DNA from: Halobacteriales archaeon QS_1_68_20
Lineage (GTDB): Archaea; Halobacteriota; Halobacteria; Halobacteriales; PXRE01
Reading direction: 5' to 3'
NCBI GenBank assembly: GCA_003021085.1
Contig: PXRE01000001.1
Span: 124,001 to 188,000, forward strand
Length of the DNA stretch: 64,000 nucleotides
Shown: one piece after another, positions 25,121 through 33,971 of the stretch
Position numbering within the stretch: position 1 is the stretch's first letter
Layout of the letters: every line of letters begins with the position of its first letter
Notes under the pieces: generated by a model
Databases searched by the model: none
The model's input: only the letters and a program-made list of their open reading frames with translations
Told to the model about the DNA's origin: nothing
Position numbers and translations under genes: made by a program

Positions 25121-26077
25121 TCAGGCCAGGTACTCCTCGTTGAGTTCCCACTCGCCGTCGTCGTTCCGGACGAGGTACTCGCCGTAGTACGGGACCCGGT
25201 TGGCTACCACGTCCCGGAACGCCTCCCGGATCTCCGGCTTAGTCATCTCGCCCATCGACACGAGGTCGTCGTTCCGGTTGAGACACCCCTTGAGGTAGCC
25301 CTCGTGGGTCACCCGGACGCGGCCGCAGTTCGCGCAGAACGAGGGGTTCTCGACCGGGTCGACGATTTCGACCATGCCGCCGTTCACCCAGTAGCGCCGG
25401 CGGTCGTGCATCTCCCGACGTTCCACGCGGTCGGCGACGTCTTCGAGCCAGTCGTGGACGCGCTGGATGTCGACGTTCCACTCCGGGCGACCCGCGAGTT
25501 CGGGCATGTACTCGATGAGTTGCAACTGGAGGCCGTCGTTCTCGGCGACGTGGTCGACCATGTCCGCGACGTAGCCTTTGGTGTGCTCGAAGACGACCAT
25601 GTTCAGTTTCACGGGAGCGAGCCCCGCGTCCAGGGCCGCGTCGACGCCCTCCAGCACCTTGTCGTAGGCGCCGGACTTCGTCACCGCCGCGAAGTCCTCG
25701 GGGTCCAGCGCGTCCTGGGAGACGTTGACCCGCTCAAGGCCGGCCTCGACCAGGTCCTCGGCCCGGCCCGGGAGGTACGTCCCGTTGGTGGTCATCGACA
25801 CCTCCATCGAGTCCGGCGTCCGGGCGACGATCTCCTCCAGGTCGTCCCGGAGCATCGGTTCGCCGCCGGTGAACTTCACCGCCTCGACGTCGAACTCGCT
25901 GGCGACCTCCAGCAGGCGGACCACTTCGTCGGCGGTCATCTCGTCGTCGGCCGGTTCCATCGGCCCCCGGGTGTCCCCCAGGCCCTCGTTGTGGCAGTAG
26001 ACGCAGTCGAAGTTACACCGGTCGGTGAGGGACACCCTGATGCCGCTGACCGCGCGACCGAAGTCGTCCTCCAGCAT
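25121..26077 (-). CDS. moaA: GTP 3',8-cyclase (molybdenum cofactor biosynthesis protein A)
   Basis: This radical-SAM enzyme makes the first molybdopterin intermediate from GTP. The 318-residue protein carries the SAM [4Fe-4S] motif CNFDCVYC at residues 21-28, the [13 protein letters not shown] motif, the TTNGTYLP strand, and a second cluster site near the C-terminus ([20 protein letters not shown]). It ends with a short tail rather than the usual GG pair, as in many archaeal MoaA. A TATA element and an inverted repeat precede the start, which is nearly leaderless. Confidence 0.94.
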   Translation of the reverse strand: MLEDDFGRAVSGIRVSLTDRCNFDCVYCHNEGLGDTRGPMEPADDEMTADEVVRLLEVASEFDVEAVKFTGGEPMLRDDLEEIVARTPDSMEVSMTTNGTYLPGRAEDLVEAGLERVNVSQDALDPEDFAAVTKSGAYDKVLEGVDAALDAGLAPVKLNMVVFEHTKGYVADMVDHVAENDGLQLQLIEYMPELAGRPEWNVDIQRVHDWLEDVADRVERREMHDRRRYWVNGGMVEIVDPVENPSFCANCGRVRVTHEGYLKGCLNRNDDLVSMGEMTKPEIREAFRDVVANRVPYYGEYLVRNDDGEWELNEEYLA

Positions 26078-26081
26078 CGTT

Positions 26082-26110
26082 ACCGGGTTGTTACCCGGTT
26101 CTCTTAAACC
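26082..26110 (-). promoter_or_regulatory. moaA promoter with a perfect inverted repeat at the start region
   Basis: On the minus strand GGGTTTAAGAG (about 26101-26111) provides a TATA box, and the start point should fall near 26080, next to ATG 26077. Between them lies ACCGGGT-TGTT-ACCCGGT (26082-26099), a perfect 7-bp inverted repeat. A dimeric regulator bound there would block transcription, so this looks like an operator for Moco gene control. The regulator is not identified. Confidence 0.5.
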
Positions 26111-26254
26111 CGCCGGGAAATGAACGGATTACGTAACCACGAATAGTTACATCCGATGTGGATTTCCACCTTCAATTCAACACGACTGGAGTCGTACGAA
26201 CGGATGCAGTCGCAAAACGACGTGGTTACGTTCCGGCCACTCGACGCCGGTCGA

Positions 26255-26647
26255 TCAGTCGCCGCCCGGTTGTTCGCGGAACCTGTCGAGGAACCGTTCG
26301 GCCTGTTCGCGGCTCTCGGCCGTCGCGACGTGGTACCCCTCGGCGTCGCCCGTGACTCGTTCGAACTGCATCTTGCCGACGACGGAGTCGCCGACGACCC
26401 TGACGACGGCGCCGACGTCCCGCTCGGCGATGCCCCGTATACCCCGCTCGATGGCGTCGGTCGCCTCCTGAGACAGCGGTTTGAACTCCGAGATGTCGTT
26501 GATCATCTCGAACCCTGGCCGGAGTTCCTCGGCGTGCTCGATGGTCGCCTCGGCGGCCTCGTGGGCCGTCTCCTCGTCGAGCATCCCCTCCAGTTTCAGG
26601 GACAGTCGATTCTCCACGCGGTCGGTCTCCACCTCGTACCCTGGCAC
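26255..26647 (-). CDS. Hypothetical STAS-like protein
   Basis: The 130-residue protein starts at GTG 26647, seven bases after a GAGGTG Shine-Dalgarno-like element. Its pattern is a strand (NRLSLKLEGMLDEETAHEAA), an alternating helix/strand region (FEMINDISEFKPLSQEATDA), then GAVVRVVGDSVVGKMQFERV. It is similar to STAS-like (SpoIIAA-type) or DUF7793-type small regulatory domains. No phosphorylatable Ser motif is certain. Its neighbours are moaA and a TRAM gene, which gives no clear pathway hint. Confidence 0.6.
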   Translation of the reverse strand: MPGYEVETDRVENRLSLKLEGMLDEETAHEAAEATIEHAEELRPGFEMINDISEFKPLSQEATDAIERGIRGIAERDVGAVVRVVGDSVVGKMQFERVTGDAEGYHVATAESREQAERFLDRFREQPGGD

Positions 26648-26737
26648 TTCCTGACACCTCGGATGGAGGTGGACGCCGCGTGTAATCACGTTGACGGCCG
26701 GGGGAGGCCCAAACGTCTGTGTGTCCTACCGGGGAAC

Positions 26738-26958
26738 GTGAGCGAACCAGATCCCTCGGTACCGATCGAACCGGGCGAGGAGTACACGGTGGAGATAGAG
26801 GACTTCGGGGACGAGGGCAACGGCGTCGCAACCGTCGAGGACTTCGTGGTGCTGGTGCCGGACGCCGATATGGGCGACGGGGATCCGTGTGCATCGAGTC
26901 CGTCGAAGAGACCTTCGCGACCGCGACCCGGGTCGACGAGCGCGGCGGCGGCCAGTAG
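26738..26958 (+). pseudogene. TRAM-domain RNA-binding protein, frameshifted
   Basis: From GTG 26738 the frame encodes VSEPDPSVPIEPGEEYTVEI, EDFGDEGNGVATVEDFVVLV and PDADMGD, the start of a stand-alone TRAM domain (a beta-barrel that binds RNA, used as an RNA chaperone in haloarchaea). Around 26875-26893 the frame changes. The usual end of the domain (IESVEETFATATRVDERG, ending GGQ) is encoded one frame over and stops at 26958. One base appears to be missing in GACGGGGATCCGTGTGCATC. TRAM proteins are important for RNA metabolism, so a sequence error is quite possible. Confidence 0.7.
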
Positions 26959-26993
26959 CAAGCCTTACGGCCGGGTGCCGCCGAACGCCGGGT

Positions 26994-28025
26994 ATGGACG
27001 AAGCCGACGTGCGGGAGCGACTGCGGGCGGTCGAGGACCCCGACCTGGGCGAGGACGTCGTCTCGCTGGGACTGGTCAACGACGTGACGGTCGAGGACGG
27101 CGTCGCACACGTGTCGCTGGCGCTGGGGGCACCGTACTCCCCCGCGGAGACCGCCATCGCCGACGAGGTCCGTGAGGTCCTCGCGGACGCGGGCCTCGAA
27201 GCCGAACTTTCGGCGCGGATTCCCGACGACCCCGAGCAGGCGGTCCTGCCGGACGTGAAGAACGTCATCGCGGTGGCCTCCGGCAAGGGCGGGGTCGGCA
27301 AGAGCACCGTCGCCGCCAACCTCGCGGCCGGCCTCTCGCAACTTGGCGCACGGGTGGGTCTGTTCGACGCCGACGTGTACGGGCCGAACGTCCCACGGAT
27401 GTTCGGGGTCGAGGAACCGCCGCAGGCGACCGCCGACGAGACCATCGTCCCGCCGGTCGAAAACGGCGTGAAGGTGATGAGCATGGCGTTCATGGTCGGC
27501 GAGGACGACCCCGTGATCTGGCGTGGCCCGATGGTCCACAAACTGCTGACCCGGTTGCTGGAGGACGTCGAGTGGGGCGAACTGGACTACATGGTCGTCG
27601 ACCTGCCGCCAGGGACCGGCGACGCGCAACTGACCCTCTTGCAGACCGTCCCCGTCACCGGCGCGGTCATCGTGACGACGCCCCAGGAGGTCGCACTGGA
27701 GGACGCCCGCCGCGGCCTGGAGATGTTCGGCCGCCACGACACGCCGGTGCTGGGCATCGCGGAGAACATGTCCACCTTCAAATGCCCGGACTGCGGCGGC
27801 GAACACGACGTGTTCGGGTCCGGCGGCGGCAAGGGGTTCGCCGAGGCCAACGAGATGCCCTTCCTGGGTGCCATCCCGCTGGACCCTGCCGTCCGCGAGA
27901 GCGGCGACGAGGGCACGCCCACGGTCGTCGGTGAGGGCGAGACGGCCGACGCCTTCCGGGTACTGACCGAGAACGTCGCCGACAACGTCGGCGTCCTCCG
28001 GCGGCGCGACGTCGCCGGCATTTAA
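26994..28025 (+). CDS. Mrp/NBP35-type iron-sulfur carrier ATPase
   Basis: The 343-residue protein combines an N-terminal MIP18/DUF59 domain (LRAVEDPDLGEDVVSLGLVN) with a P-loop ATPase of the ParA/MinD class. The deviant Walker A is ASGKGGVGKSTVAANLAAGL at about residues 97-116; switch motifs are FDADVYGPNVPRMFG and MVVDLPPGTGDAQLTLLQ. C-terminal CPDCGG supplies the bridging Cys pair for an Fe-S cluster. It is expected to act in Fe-S cluster delivery in the cytoplasm. A TTAC element 27 bases upstream fits a leaderless start at ATG 26994. Confidence 0.9.
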   Translation: MDEADVRERLRAVEDPDLGEDVVSLGLVNDVTVEDGVAHVSLALGAPYSPAETAIADEVREVLADAGLEAELSARIPDDPEQAVLPDVKNVIAVASGKGGVGKSTVAANLAAGLSQLGARVGLFDADVYGPNVPRMFGVEEPPQATADETIVPPVENGVKVMSMAFMVGEDDPVIWRGPMVHKLLTRLLEDVEWGELDYMVVDLPPGTGDAQLTLLQTVPVTGAVIVTTPQEVALEDARRGLEMFGRHDTPVLGIAENMSTFKCPDCGGEHDVFGSGGGKGFAEANEMPFLGAIPLDPAVRESGDEGTPTVVGEGETADAFRVLTENVADNVGVLRRRDVAGI

Positions 28026-28051
28026 GAGGTCCGCGCGTTCGACTTCGAACC

Positions 28052-28288
28052 ATGACCGACGACGGCCCCGACCCCGACGCAGAGAAGCGGGAGTTCCTCC
28101 GGGAGATCGCCGACGAACTGCGCGGCGATTCCGGGGAGAGCGAGCAGGTCGCCGCCCTGCTCTACCGCGTCTCGGACGTGTACGACGAGGACGAGGAGAC
28201 CGACCCACGGGACGTGTACGTCAACATGCGCACCATCCTTCGCGTGCGCGAGCGGACCCAGGAGACACCCGACCCCGAGGGCGTCTGA
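28052..28288 (+). CDS. Hypothetical acidic protein, 78 aa
   Basis: The 78-residue protein starts MTDDGPDPDAEKREFLREIA and contains EQVAALLYRVSDVYDEDEET and VYVNMRTILRVRERT. It is mostly helical by appearance and very acidic. A TATA-like ATTTAAGA at 28019-28026 lies 27 bases before the ATG, so it has its own leaderless promoter overlapping the end of the Mrp ATPase gene. No family function is known to me. Confidence 0.7.
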   Translation: MTDDGPDPDAEKREFLREIADELRGDSGESEQVAALLYRVSDVYDEDEETDPRDVYVNMRTILRVRERTQETPDPEGV

Positions 28289-28360
28289 CCCGACGGCCCC
28301 GATTCCGACGGCGCCTCCCACGGGCCGGGCGCTTTTCCCGGTCGCTACCGTACGTTCTCC

Positions 28361-29419
28361 ATGGACAGTTCCCCGGCGACCCGCCGCGAGAAGGTGGCCT
28401 GGGGACTCATGGGGGCCGTGGTCACGCTCGTCGTCGCCTACGTGCTGTGGGCGTTCGTCGGCGCCATCGTCGTCGCCATCTTCCTGTATTACGCGACCCG
28501 GCCAGTTTACCGTCGACTCGACGCCCGCGTTTCCCACCCGGACTGGAACGCGACCGCGACCCTGATGCTCGTCGGCGTCCCCCTGCTGGCGGTGATCGGG
28601 TACGGCGTCCTCGTCGGCGTCCAGGAACTGGATCAGTTCCTCTCCGGTGCCGACCTGCAGGGGTACCGGTCGGTGCTCCAGCCCTACGTCGACGTCGCCG
28701 AGTTGACCGACCCCGGAAACCTGCTCGGGCGGGTCCGTGACCGGCTCCCGGGCCTGCTCGCCGTCGTCACCGCGGCGTTCTTCTGGGTGTTCCGCCTGTT
28801 CGTCATCTTCCTGGTGGCGTTTTACCTGCTCCGGGACGACCGGAAGATAGCCGGCTGGTTCCGCGACAGCCTCGGCGATGACCACGACGTCGTCGTCTTC
28901 CTGGAGGGTGTCGACGAGGACCTCGCGGAGATCTACGTCGGCAACCTCGCCACCATCGGCGCCACCACGGCCATCGCGGTCGTCACCTATTACGCGCTGA
29001 ACCTCGTGGCGCCGTCGGGGATCAGCATTGCCTACCCGTTCCTGCTGGGCCTGCTGACCGGCGTCGGGACGCTGATCCCCGCGGTCGGCATGAAACTGAT
29101 CTACGTCCCCTACGGCGCACTCCTCCTCTGGCAGAGCGTCTCCGGCGGCGGTCCGCTGTGGTTCCCGGTGGCCTTCTTCGTCGCTACCTTCCTGGTCGTC
29201 GACACGGTGCCGGACTTCTTCGTCCGGTCGTACCTTTCCAGCGGCAGCATCAGCATGGGTCTGATGTTGATCGCGTACACCTTCACACCGGTCGCCGTCG
29301 GCTGGTACGGCATCTTCCTCGCGCCGATCCTCGCCGTCCTGTTCGTTCACTTCGCCCGCTACGTGTTCCCGAACCTGGTCGGCGACGGGGCCGGTGGCCT
29401 CGTCGCCGACGGCGAGTAG
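28361..29419 (+). CDS. AI-2E family transporter (permease)
   Basis: The 352-residue protein has about eight transmembrane segments, with the family's C-terminal core: VTYYALNLVAPSGISIAYPF, FLLGLLTGVGTLIPAVGMKL and the final GWYGIFLAPILAVLFVHFAR. Members (PF01594) include the TqsA quorum-signal exporter and Na+/H+ antiporters of haloalkaliphiles, so the substrate cannot be assigned. The first helices (VAWGLMGAVVTLVVAYVLWA) follow a short cytoplasmic leader. It is expressed from its own promoter-like GCTTTTCCC about 27 bases upstream. Confidence 0.85.
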   Translation: MDSSPATRREKVAWGLMGAVVTLVVAYVLWAFVGAIVVAIFLYYATRPVYRRLDARVSHPDWNATATLMLVGVPLLAVIGYGVLVGVQELDQFLSGADLQGYRSVLQPYVDVAELTDPGNLLGRVRDRLPGLLAVVTAAFFWVFRLFVIFLVAFYLLRDDRKIAGWFRDSLGDDHDVVVFLEGVDEDLAEIYVGNLATIGATTAIAVVTYYALNLVAPSGISIAYPFLLGLLTGVGTLIPAVGMKLIYVPYGALLLWQSVSGGGPLWFPVAFFVATFLVVDTVPDFFVRSYLSSGSISMGLMLIAYTFTPVAVGWYGIFLAPILAVLFVHFARYVFPNLVGDGAGGLVADGE

Positions 29420-29455
29420 CGGGGCACTTTTGGCCGTGGCTCCCGAGGCACGACC

Positions 29456-30073
29456 GTGGACGCGAACCAGGAGAGCCGGCGGAACCCGTTCGGCATGGAC
29501 GAGGAGTGCCCGAACTGCCCGGTGCTCGAAGAGAGCCGCGAACAGGTCGTCCACGGCTACGGCGACGTCGGCGCGGACTTCATGTTCGTCGGCGAGATAC
29601 CAGGCCCGACGGCCGACCGCGAGGGGGTCCCCTTCGCCGGAAGCGACCGATTGTTCGACATTCTCGCGGACCTCGGCCTGGTCGACGGCGAGGACGGGGA
29701 GGGCCCGGCCGTCGAGAACGTCTTCCTCACCGGCCTGACGCGGTGTCACCACCCCGGGCGGGGGCCGACCGACGATGAGATTCGCAACTGCGAACCGTTC
29801 CTGAACGCGGAGGTGCGGATGATCAACCCCGAGATACTGGTACCCGTGGGTCAGCGAGCACTCCGGGAACTCGGAAAGGAGCACACCACGACCCCTGCCG
29901 AGGAGTTCGACGACGACGACCACGCCACGACCATCCGGGGCCGTGGGTTCGAACTCGTGCCGATGGTCGACCCCGCGGAGATGACCGACGACCAGGCCAC
30001 CGAGTTCGTCGGTCACTTCCGCGACCTCATGGACTCGGACTACCGACAGACGAAGGGTCGCCGCGGCCGCTGA
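29456..30073 (+). CDS. Uracil-DNA glycosylase family protein (Fe-S type)
   Basis: The 205-residue protein belongs to the family 4/5-like uracil-DNA glycosylases that excise uracil from DNA. Cluster cysteines are Cys18 and Cys21 (ECPNCP), Cys97 (TRCHHP) and Cys112 (RNCEPFL). The catalytic motif 1 region is FVGEIPGPTADREGVPFAGS, where family 4 has GEAPGxxE. The second motif, normally HPS, is replaced by VPMVDPAEM. The altered motifs suggest changed specificity or weak activity. GTG 29456 lies 27 bases from a CACTTTTGG box. Confidence 0.8.
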   Translation: MDANQESRRNPFGMDEECPNCPVLEESREQVVHGYGDVGADFMFVGEIPGPTADREGVPFAGSDRLFDILADLGLVDGEDGEGPAVENVFLTGLTRCHHPGRGPTDDEIRNCEPFLNAEVRMINPEILVPVGQRALRELGKEHTTTPAEEFDDDDHATTIRGRGFELVPMVDPAEMTDDQATEFVGHFRDLMDSDYRQTKGRRGR

Positions 30074-30095
30074 CCACCCTTCGGGGCCTCCGGGG

Positions 30096-32066
30096 TCAGA
30101 CCGAGAACGGCAGTCGCGACGCCGGTTCTCCGACCGCGGGCAACGCGAACGGCGAGTGCGGGAAGTACGCGACCGCCCACAGGACGAGCAACGTCGTCGT
30201 GACGCCACAGGCGACGCCGAGGACGACGGCCCCGGTCCGCCTGGAGCGATCCCGGTTCACCGCCGAGAGGTGGCCGCGCCCGGCGGTGTACGCGACCGCC
30301 CAGGCCGCCGTCGCGCCGCCGATCACGGCGGAGACGAGGGCGTGCAACTGGACGGCCTCCCCGACGGTCGGTTCCAGCGTGGCGAGCGCGAGCACGAACG
30401 CCTGCCCGCCGACGAGGACGGTCCCGGCGTAACTCCAGCCGAGTAACCTCCACTCGCGGTCCACGGTCTCCCGGACTGCAGCCACCCTGAACAGCGCGTA
30501 CACGCCCAGTGGATACAGGGGATGGATGTAGCGCACAGTCCAGGAGACGTGACTGGGGAGTTGGGGGAGATACAGCGCCAGGAACAGCACGGAGATGCAG
30601 ACGACGAACACGTCCGCCCCGACCACCGGATCGTGGCGAGCCGTCGAATCGCGTCGTTGCCCGGGTGTCGACCACCTGTCCAGTAGTCCCCGGATGACCC
30701 GACCGGCGAAGGCGAGTGGAACGGCGACCAGACCGCCCAGGATCGGCATCGACTCCAGGAAGCTGAGCGAGACGGCGACCTGGCCGTCTAGAGCTGCTAC
30801 CTCCTCGATGTAACCGCTCCGGACGAAGACGCGGTACAACCGGTCGCCGTCGGTCATCGCGTCCAGGATGCGCTCTGCGTACGAGAACAACAGTGCGGCG
30901 AACGTCTCCAGGGTGCCAGCGAGCGTCCCGGACGAGCTATCCCCCGGCCCCGGCGTGGGAGTGACCGTCACCTGGGAGTGGGCAACCGTCGAGACGGTCG
31001 ACGCCCAGTCCGTCGGCGAGAGCGCGCCGAGGGCCAACTGGACCTCGTCGTTGCCGTAGTACACTGGGAGCAGTCGCGGTGGCGTGAGCGGATCGCCAGA
31101 GATGAGCCAGTTCGTCGCCAGCATCGGGGTGAGCGACGCTGCCAGGGCCGCGGCGACGACGGCTAGTCGGCGCGGGTCGATCCGGCGGATGGTCAGGAGG
31201 TCGGCGATCAACAGCGACGTGAGGAGTAAAATCCCTTCCGCGGCGTGAATCCAGGCGAGCAGACCGACCGGGACGTAGGCGAGCGCGTGGTGCCTGGTCG
31301 CCGTCCGCGGGTCCCCGGCGTCTCGACTCCGGAGGAACCACAGCAACGAGACCAGGACGAACAGCGCCGTCAGCGTGTGTCGCTTGGGAATCGTCGCCCA
31401 GAAGGCGACCGGCGAGGACAGGGCCACCGCCGCGGCGGCGACGGCACCGACTCGCCGGCCGTGAAGCGAGCGTAGCACCCGGTAGACGATGACCACCACG
31501 AGCGCAGACGCGACCATCGTCGACAGTTGCAACGCGGCGAACGGGAACCAGTACGGCCTGAGGTCGACCGCGACCAGCACGTTCACGCCGAACGCGAGCA
31601 GTGCGACGGTGGCGCCGACCGACGAGAGCAGCGGTTCCCGGTCGAGCAGACGGCCGAGTTGCACGAACCAGGCGAGCACGAGGAGGCAGAATCCACCGAC
31701 GAGCACGAGCGCAGGATCCGCCACCGCCGCGAGGCCCCCGAGCAACCACAGGGCGGGAAGCGCGATCACGAGTTGGCCGTAGTTGCGCCCGTAGAGGCGG
31801 CCGTCGACGAGGTGCATCCCCGGCGTCGCGCCGTTGTCCGCCCCGTAGACGATCCGTTCGAGGTGGAGGTGCCCGTCGGCGACGGCGACGAAGGTGTTCG
31901 CCAGCGTCCAGTTGTCGTTGATGAAAAAGCCGATCCGCCAGGCCGGGACGACGAAGATCAGCGTCGTCAGGAACAACAGCAGCCCCAGGCGGTCACCGAA
32001 GACAGTCCGGACGAGGGAGTCCCGTCCTGGGACGGCTCGTTGGACGCGCTCGCGGAGTCGGGTCAT
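30096..32066 (-). CDS. Large multi-spanning membrane protein, glycosyltransferase-39-like
   Basis: The 656-residue protein has about a dozen membrane segments with a large loop. The N-terminus (VFGDRLGLLLFLTTLIFVVP) is followed by a first extracellular loop with WRIGFFINDNWTLANTFVAV. There an Asp near the membrane, as in DxD/DE-type GT-C enzymes, could be catalytic. The segment IPALWLLGGLAAVADP-type continues with YGRNYGQLVIALPALWLLGG. This suggests a dolichol-phosphate-sugar-dependent transferase or related enzyme, but the assignment is weak. It overlaps the upstream gene at 32063-32066 (ATGA), so the two form an operon. Confidence 0.6.
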   Translation of the reverse strand: MTRLRERVQRAVPGRDSLVRTVFGDRLGLLLFLTTLIFVVPAWRIGFFINDNWTLANTFVAVADGHLHLERIVYGADNGATPGMHLVDGRLYGRNYGQLVIALPALWLLGGLAAVADPALVLVGGFCLLVLAWFVQLGRLLDREPLLSSVGATVALLAFGVNVLVAVDLRPYWFPFAALQLSTMVASALVVVIVYRVLRSLHGRRVGAVAAAAVALSSPVAFWATIPKRHTLTALFVLVSLLWFLRSRDAGDPRTATRHHALAYVPVGLLAWIHAAEGILLLTSLLIADLLTIRRIDPRRLAVVAAALAASLTPMLATNWLISGDPLTPPRLLPVYYGNDEVQLALGALSPTDWASTVSTVAHSQVTVTPTPGPGDSSSGTLAGTLETFAALLFSYAERILDAMTDGDRLYRVFVRSGYIEEVAALDGQVAVSLSFLESMPILGGLVAVPLAFAGRVIRGLLDRWSTPGQRRDSTARHDPVVGADVFVVCISVLFLALYLPQLPSHVSWTVRYIHPLYPLGVYALFRVAAVRETVDREWRLLGWSYAGTVLVGGQAFVLALATLEPTVGEAVQLHALVSAVIGGATAAWAVAYTAGRGHLSAVNRDRSRRTGAVVLGVACGVTTTLLVLWAVAYFPHSPFALPAVGEPASRLPFSV

Positions 32067-32566
32067 CCGGTCACCGTGATGGTCACGTTCGTCCGGTACA
32101 GCACCTTGCGTTCGTCGCCTTCCAGTTCGACTGTCACCGTCGCCTCGTAGGTCTCGCGGTCGACGGTGGCCGGCGCTAGCGAACCGTCCGGCGGCGGGAT
32201 GGCCAGTTCACCGGCCTGGCCGGCCTCGAGGAACCGTACTTGCCTGGTTTCGAACTGCAGAGCCGGGACCTCGATCCGGTAGAGCAAGCGCGGGCACCCG
32301 GTGACGTTATCGACCTCTACTACCGCCGGGCCCCCGTCGAACGTGTAGGTCCCGGCGCCGAACTCCCCGCGCTCGAGGGAGAGGTCGCCGGGTGGGTCCA
32401 CGACCTCGGCGTTCGCCGACCCGCCCTGGCACGTCAGAAAGCCCGCGTCGGGCGGGCGCGAGAGGTCGACGGCGCCGACGAACGGCCCCGAGACGACCGT
32501 CGCCGCGACGATGCAGGCGATGGCTGCCCGGACGGCCCGCGTGTCGGCTCCGTCGTCGCGCGACAT
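32063..32566 (-). CDS. Hypothetical exported protein
   Basis: The 167-residue protein has one N-terminal hydrophobic helix (AVRAAIACIVAATVVSGPFV), a likely signal or anchor. A beta-rich domain follows, with VVDPPGDLSLERGEFGAGTY, CPRLLYRIEVPALQFETRQV and a C-terminal YRTNVTITVTG. Two cysteines (in LTCQGG and TGCPRL) could form a disulfide outside the cell. It is translationally coupled to the large membrane protein. Family unknown; it may be an accessory surface protein. Confidence 0.6.
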   Translation of the reverse strand: MSRDDGADTRAVRAAIACIVAATVVSGPFVGAVDLSRPPDAGFLTCQGGSANAEVVDPPGDLSLERGEFGAGTYTFDGGPAVVEVDNVTGCPRLLYRIEVPALQFETRQVRFLEAGQAGELAIPPPDGSLAPATVDRETYEATVTVELEGDERKVLYRTNVTITVTG

Positions 32567-32680
32567 AGTTTCGTCTGCTACGTCACTGCGGTCGCAAATG
32601 ACCGCGAAACGGTCGATTGCGTGACTCTGCCGGCTTCGGTCGCGAACCGGCGTGGGGCGATCGAATCGGGATGAGGAACG

Positions 32681-33073
32681 TCACCCCTCGTACTCGTACG
32701 ACTGGAGCACGATCTCGTTGCTCTCGTAGATCGCGGTGACAGTGACCTCGTCGCCCGGGCTACAGCCGGATAGCGTCTGCGAAGCACCTGCCGACGGCGA
32801 AGAGATCGTCGCAGTGCTACTGCATCCTTCGATCTCCATCGAGTCCGCCCGCTGGACGGAGTCGACCCTGACGGTCACCTCGTTAGCAGCGGGGTCCTCG
32901 CTGAACGACACCGCCGCCTGGGGGTTCTGGTCGACGCTGTCGCCCAGGTCCAGTACGAACGTCCCGATGACCGCCGCGAGGATCACCGTAATCGCGACCA
33001 TGAGGATGACGCCGATCACCGGCGACACCGCGCGGTCGTCGAACAACTGCACTTTCTGTTTTTCCCCTGTCAT
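32681..33073 (-). CDS. Type IV pilin (PilA-like)
   Basis: The 130-residue protein has the haloarchaeal archaellin/pilin-type N-terminus. A short charged leader ([20 protein letters not shown]) contains the prepilin peptidase and DUF1628 pattern [20 protein letters not shown], followed by a hydrophobic helix [14 protein letters not shown]. The beta-rich head has a Cys pair (EGCSST, LSGCSP). Type IV pili mediate adhesion and biofilm formation. ATG 33073 is preferred over a longer upstream frame. A TTATTATAAG box on the minus strand at about 33130-33139 gives a 30-40 base leader. Confidence 0.9.
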   Translation of the reverse strand: MTGEKQKVQLFDDRAVSPVIGVILMVAITVILAAVIGTFVLDLGDSVDQNPQAAVSFSEDPAANEVTVRVDSVQRADSMEIEGCSSTATISSPSAGASQTLSGCSPGDEVTVTAIYESNEIVLQSYEYEG

Positions 33074-33241
33074 GGTTTTGCCTTCCTGCCGGTTGGGAGG
33101 AAGCTGCAAGACACGTACCAGCAAGAGGTACTTATAATAAATGGCTCTGCGGGGTATTCGGCGGGGCCTTCGAGTTCGAATTACGACATTAATCGGGGCG
33201 GATTCGGTCCCCACCGGGAGTTCCACGGCATCGCCTGGACG

Positions 33242-33841
33242 TCAGGGGCCGAACTCGAGTTCGCTGGGTTCGGCACTCTCGCCGATGCCCATGTCGCGCT
33301 GGACGTACACCTGCGTCGCGGCGGCGGCGAACAGGGCAACGGAGAGGACCCCGCCCCAGACGATTCCCGGGACCATGGTGAATGGGTAGATGCCGGCCCA
33401 CACCGCGGCCATGAGGGCACACCCGACGGCTCCCAGGCCCAGGTAGAACTCGTGCCAGGCGAACTCGTGGCTCGGGACGATCTCGAGGTAGATGGTCAGG
33501 TCCTCGACCACCTCCGTCGCCCGGATCTTCCCGCGACCGGCGTCGAACTCCACGATGCCCGCCTCGTCCAGTTTCGGGAGGTGGGACTGCTGGAGCGTGG
33601 TGTACACCCGTTTGCGCTGGGCCGAGGTCACCGACTCGACCCCCACGTCGTTCTCCCAGGCGGCTACCTGGGTGGCGAGTTCGCCCAGTTCGACGGGGCC
33701 GTCGCCGTCGTAGTGCTTGAGATAGTGGAGGACGAACCGTCGGCGCTGGTTCCGCAACAGGTCGAATATCTCGCTCTTCGAGAGGCCACCCAGGGACTCC
33801 GGTTTCGAGGACGGCGTCGCGACGTCACGTACCTTGCTCAT
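33242..33841 (-). CDS. DUF7344-type winged-helix membrane regulator
   Basis: ATG 33841 gives 199 residues; a longer frame to 33883 exists. After a Ser/Pro-rich start comes GLSKSEIFDLLRNQRRRFVL, HYLKHYDGDGPVELGELATQ, and a winged helix with RKRVYTTLQQSHLPKLDEAG and IVEFDAGRGKIRATEV, the haloarchaeal DUF7344 domain. Two C-terminal membrane helices (LGLGAVGCALMAAVWAGIYP and VPGIVWGGVLSVALFAAAAT) anchor it. Membrane-bound one-component regulators of this kind are common in haloarchaea. It lies next to the pilin gene and divergent from the mrp operon. Confidence 0.8.
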   Translation of the reverse strand: MSKVRDVATPSSKPESLGGLSKSEIFDLLRNQRRRFVLHYLKHYDGDGPVELGELATQVAAWENDVGVESVTSAQRKRVYTTLQQSHLPKLDEAGIVEFDAGRGKIRATEVVEDLTIYLEIVPSHEFAWHEFYLGLGAVGCALMAAVWAGIYPFTMVPGIVWGGVLSVALFAAAATQVYVQRDMGIGESAEPSELEFGP

Positions 33842-33971
33842 TTCTACGTTGGGGGGAGTGAACGTTCGATTACGGGACCACACAGTTCTGTCAGTTCAGA
33901 CCGAACAACTCCCCGGTCCCACATAAAGCGTATGCCCGATTCTCCCCGGGGGACCGAACGGTTTTGAGAAG

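Noticed and set aside
28022-30208. 728-codon minus-strand open frame
   Set aside because: It is antisense to three well-supported plus-strand genes (small acidic protein, AI-2E permease, uracil glycosylase). High GC removes stops from the opposite strand, and the sequence has no coherent domain.
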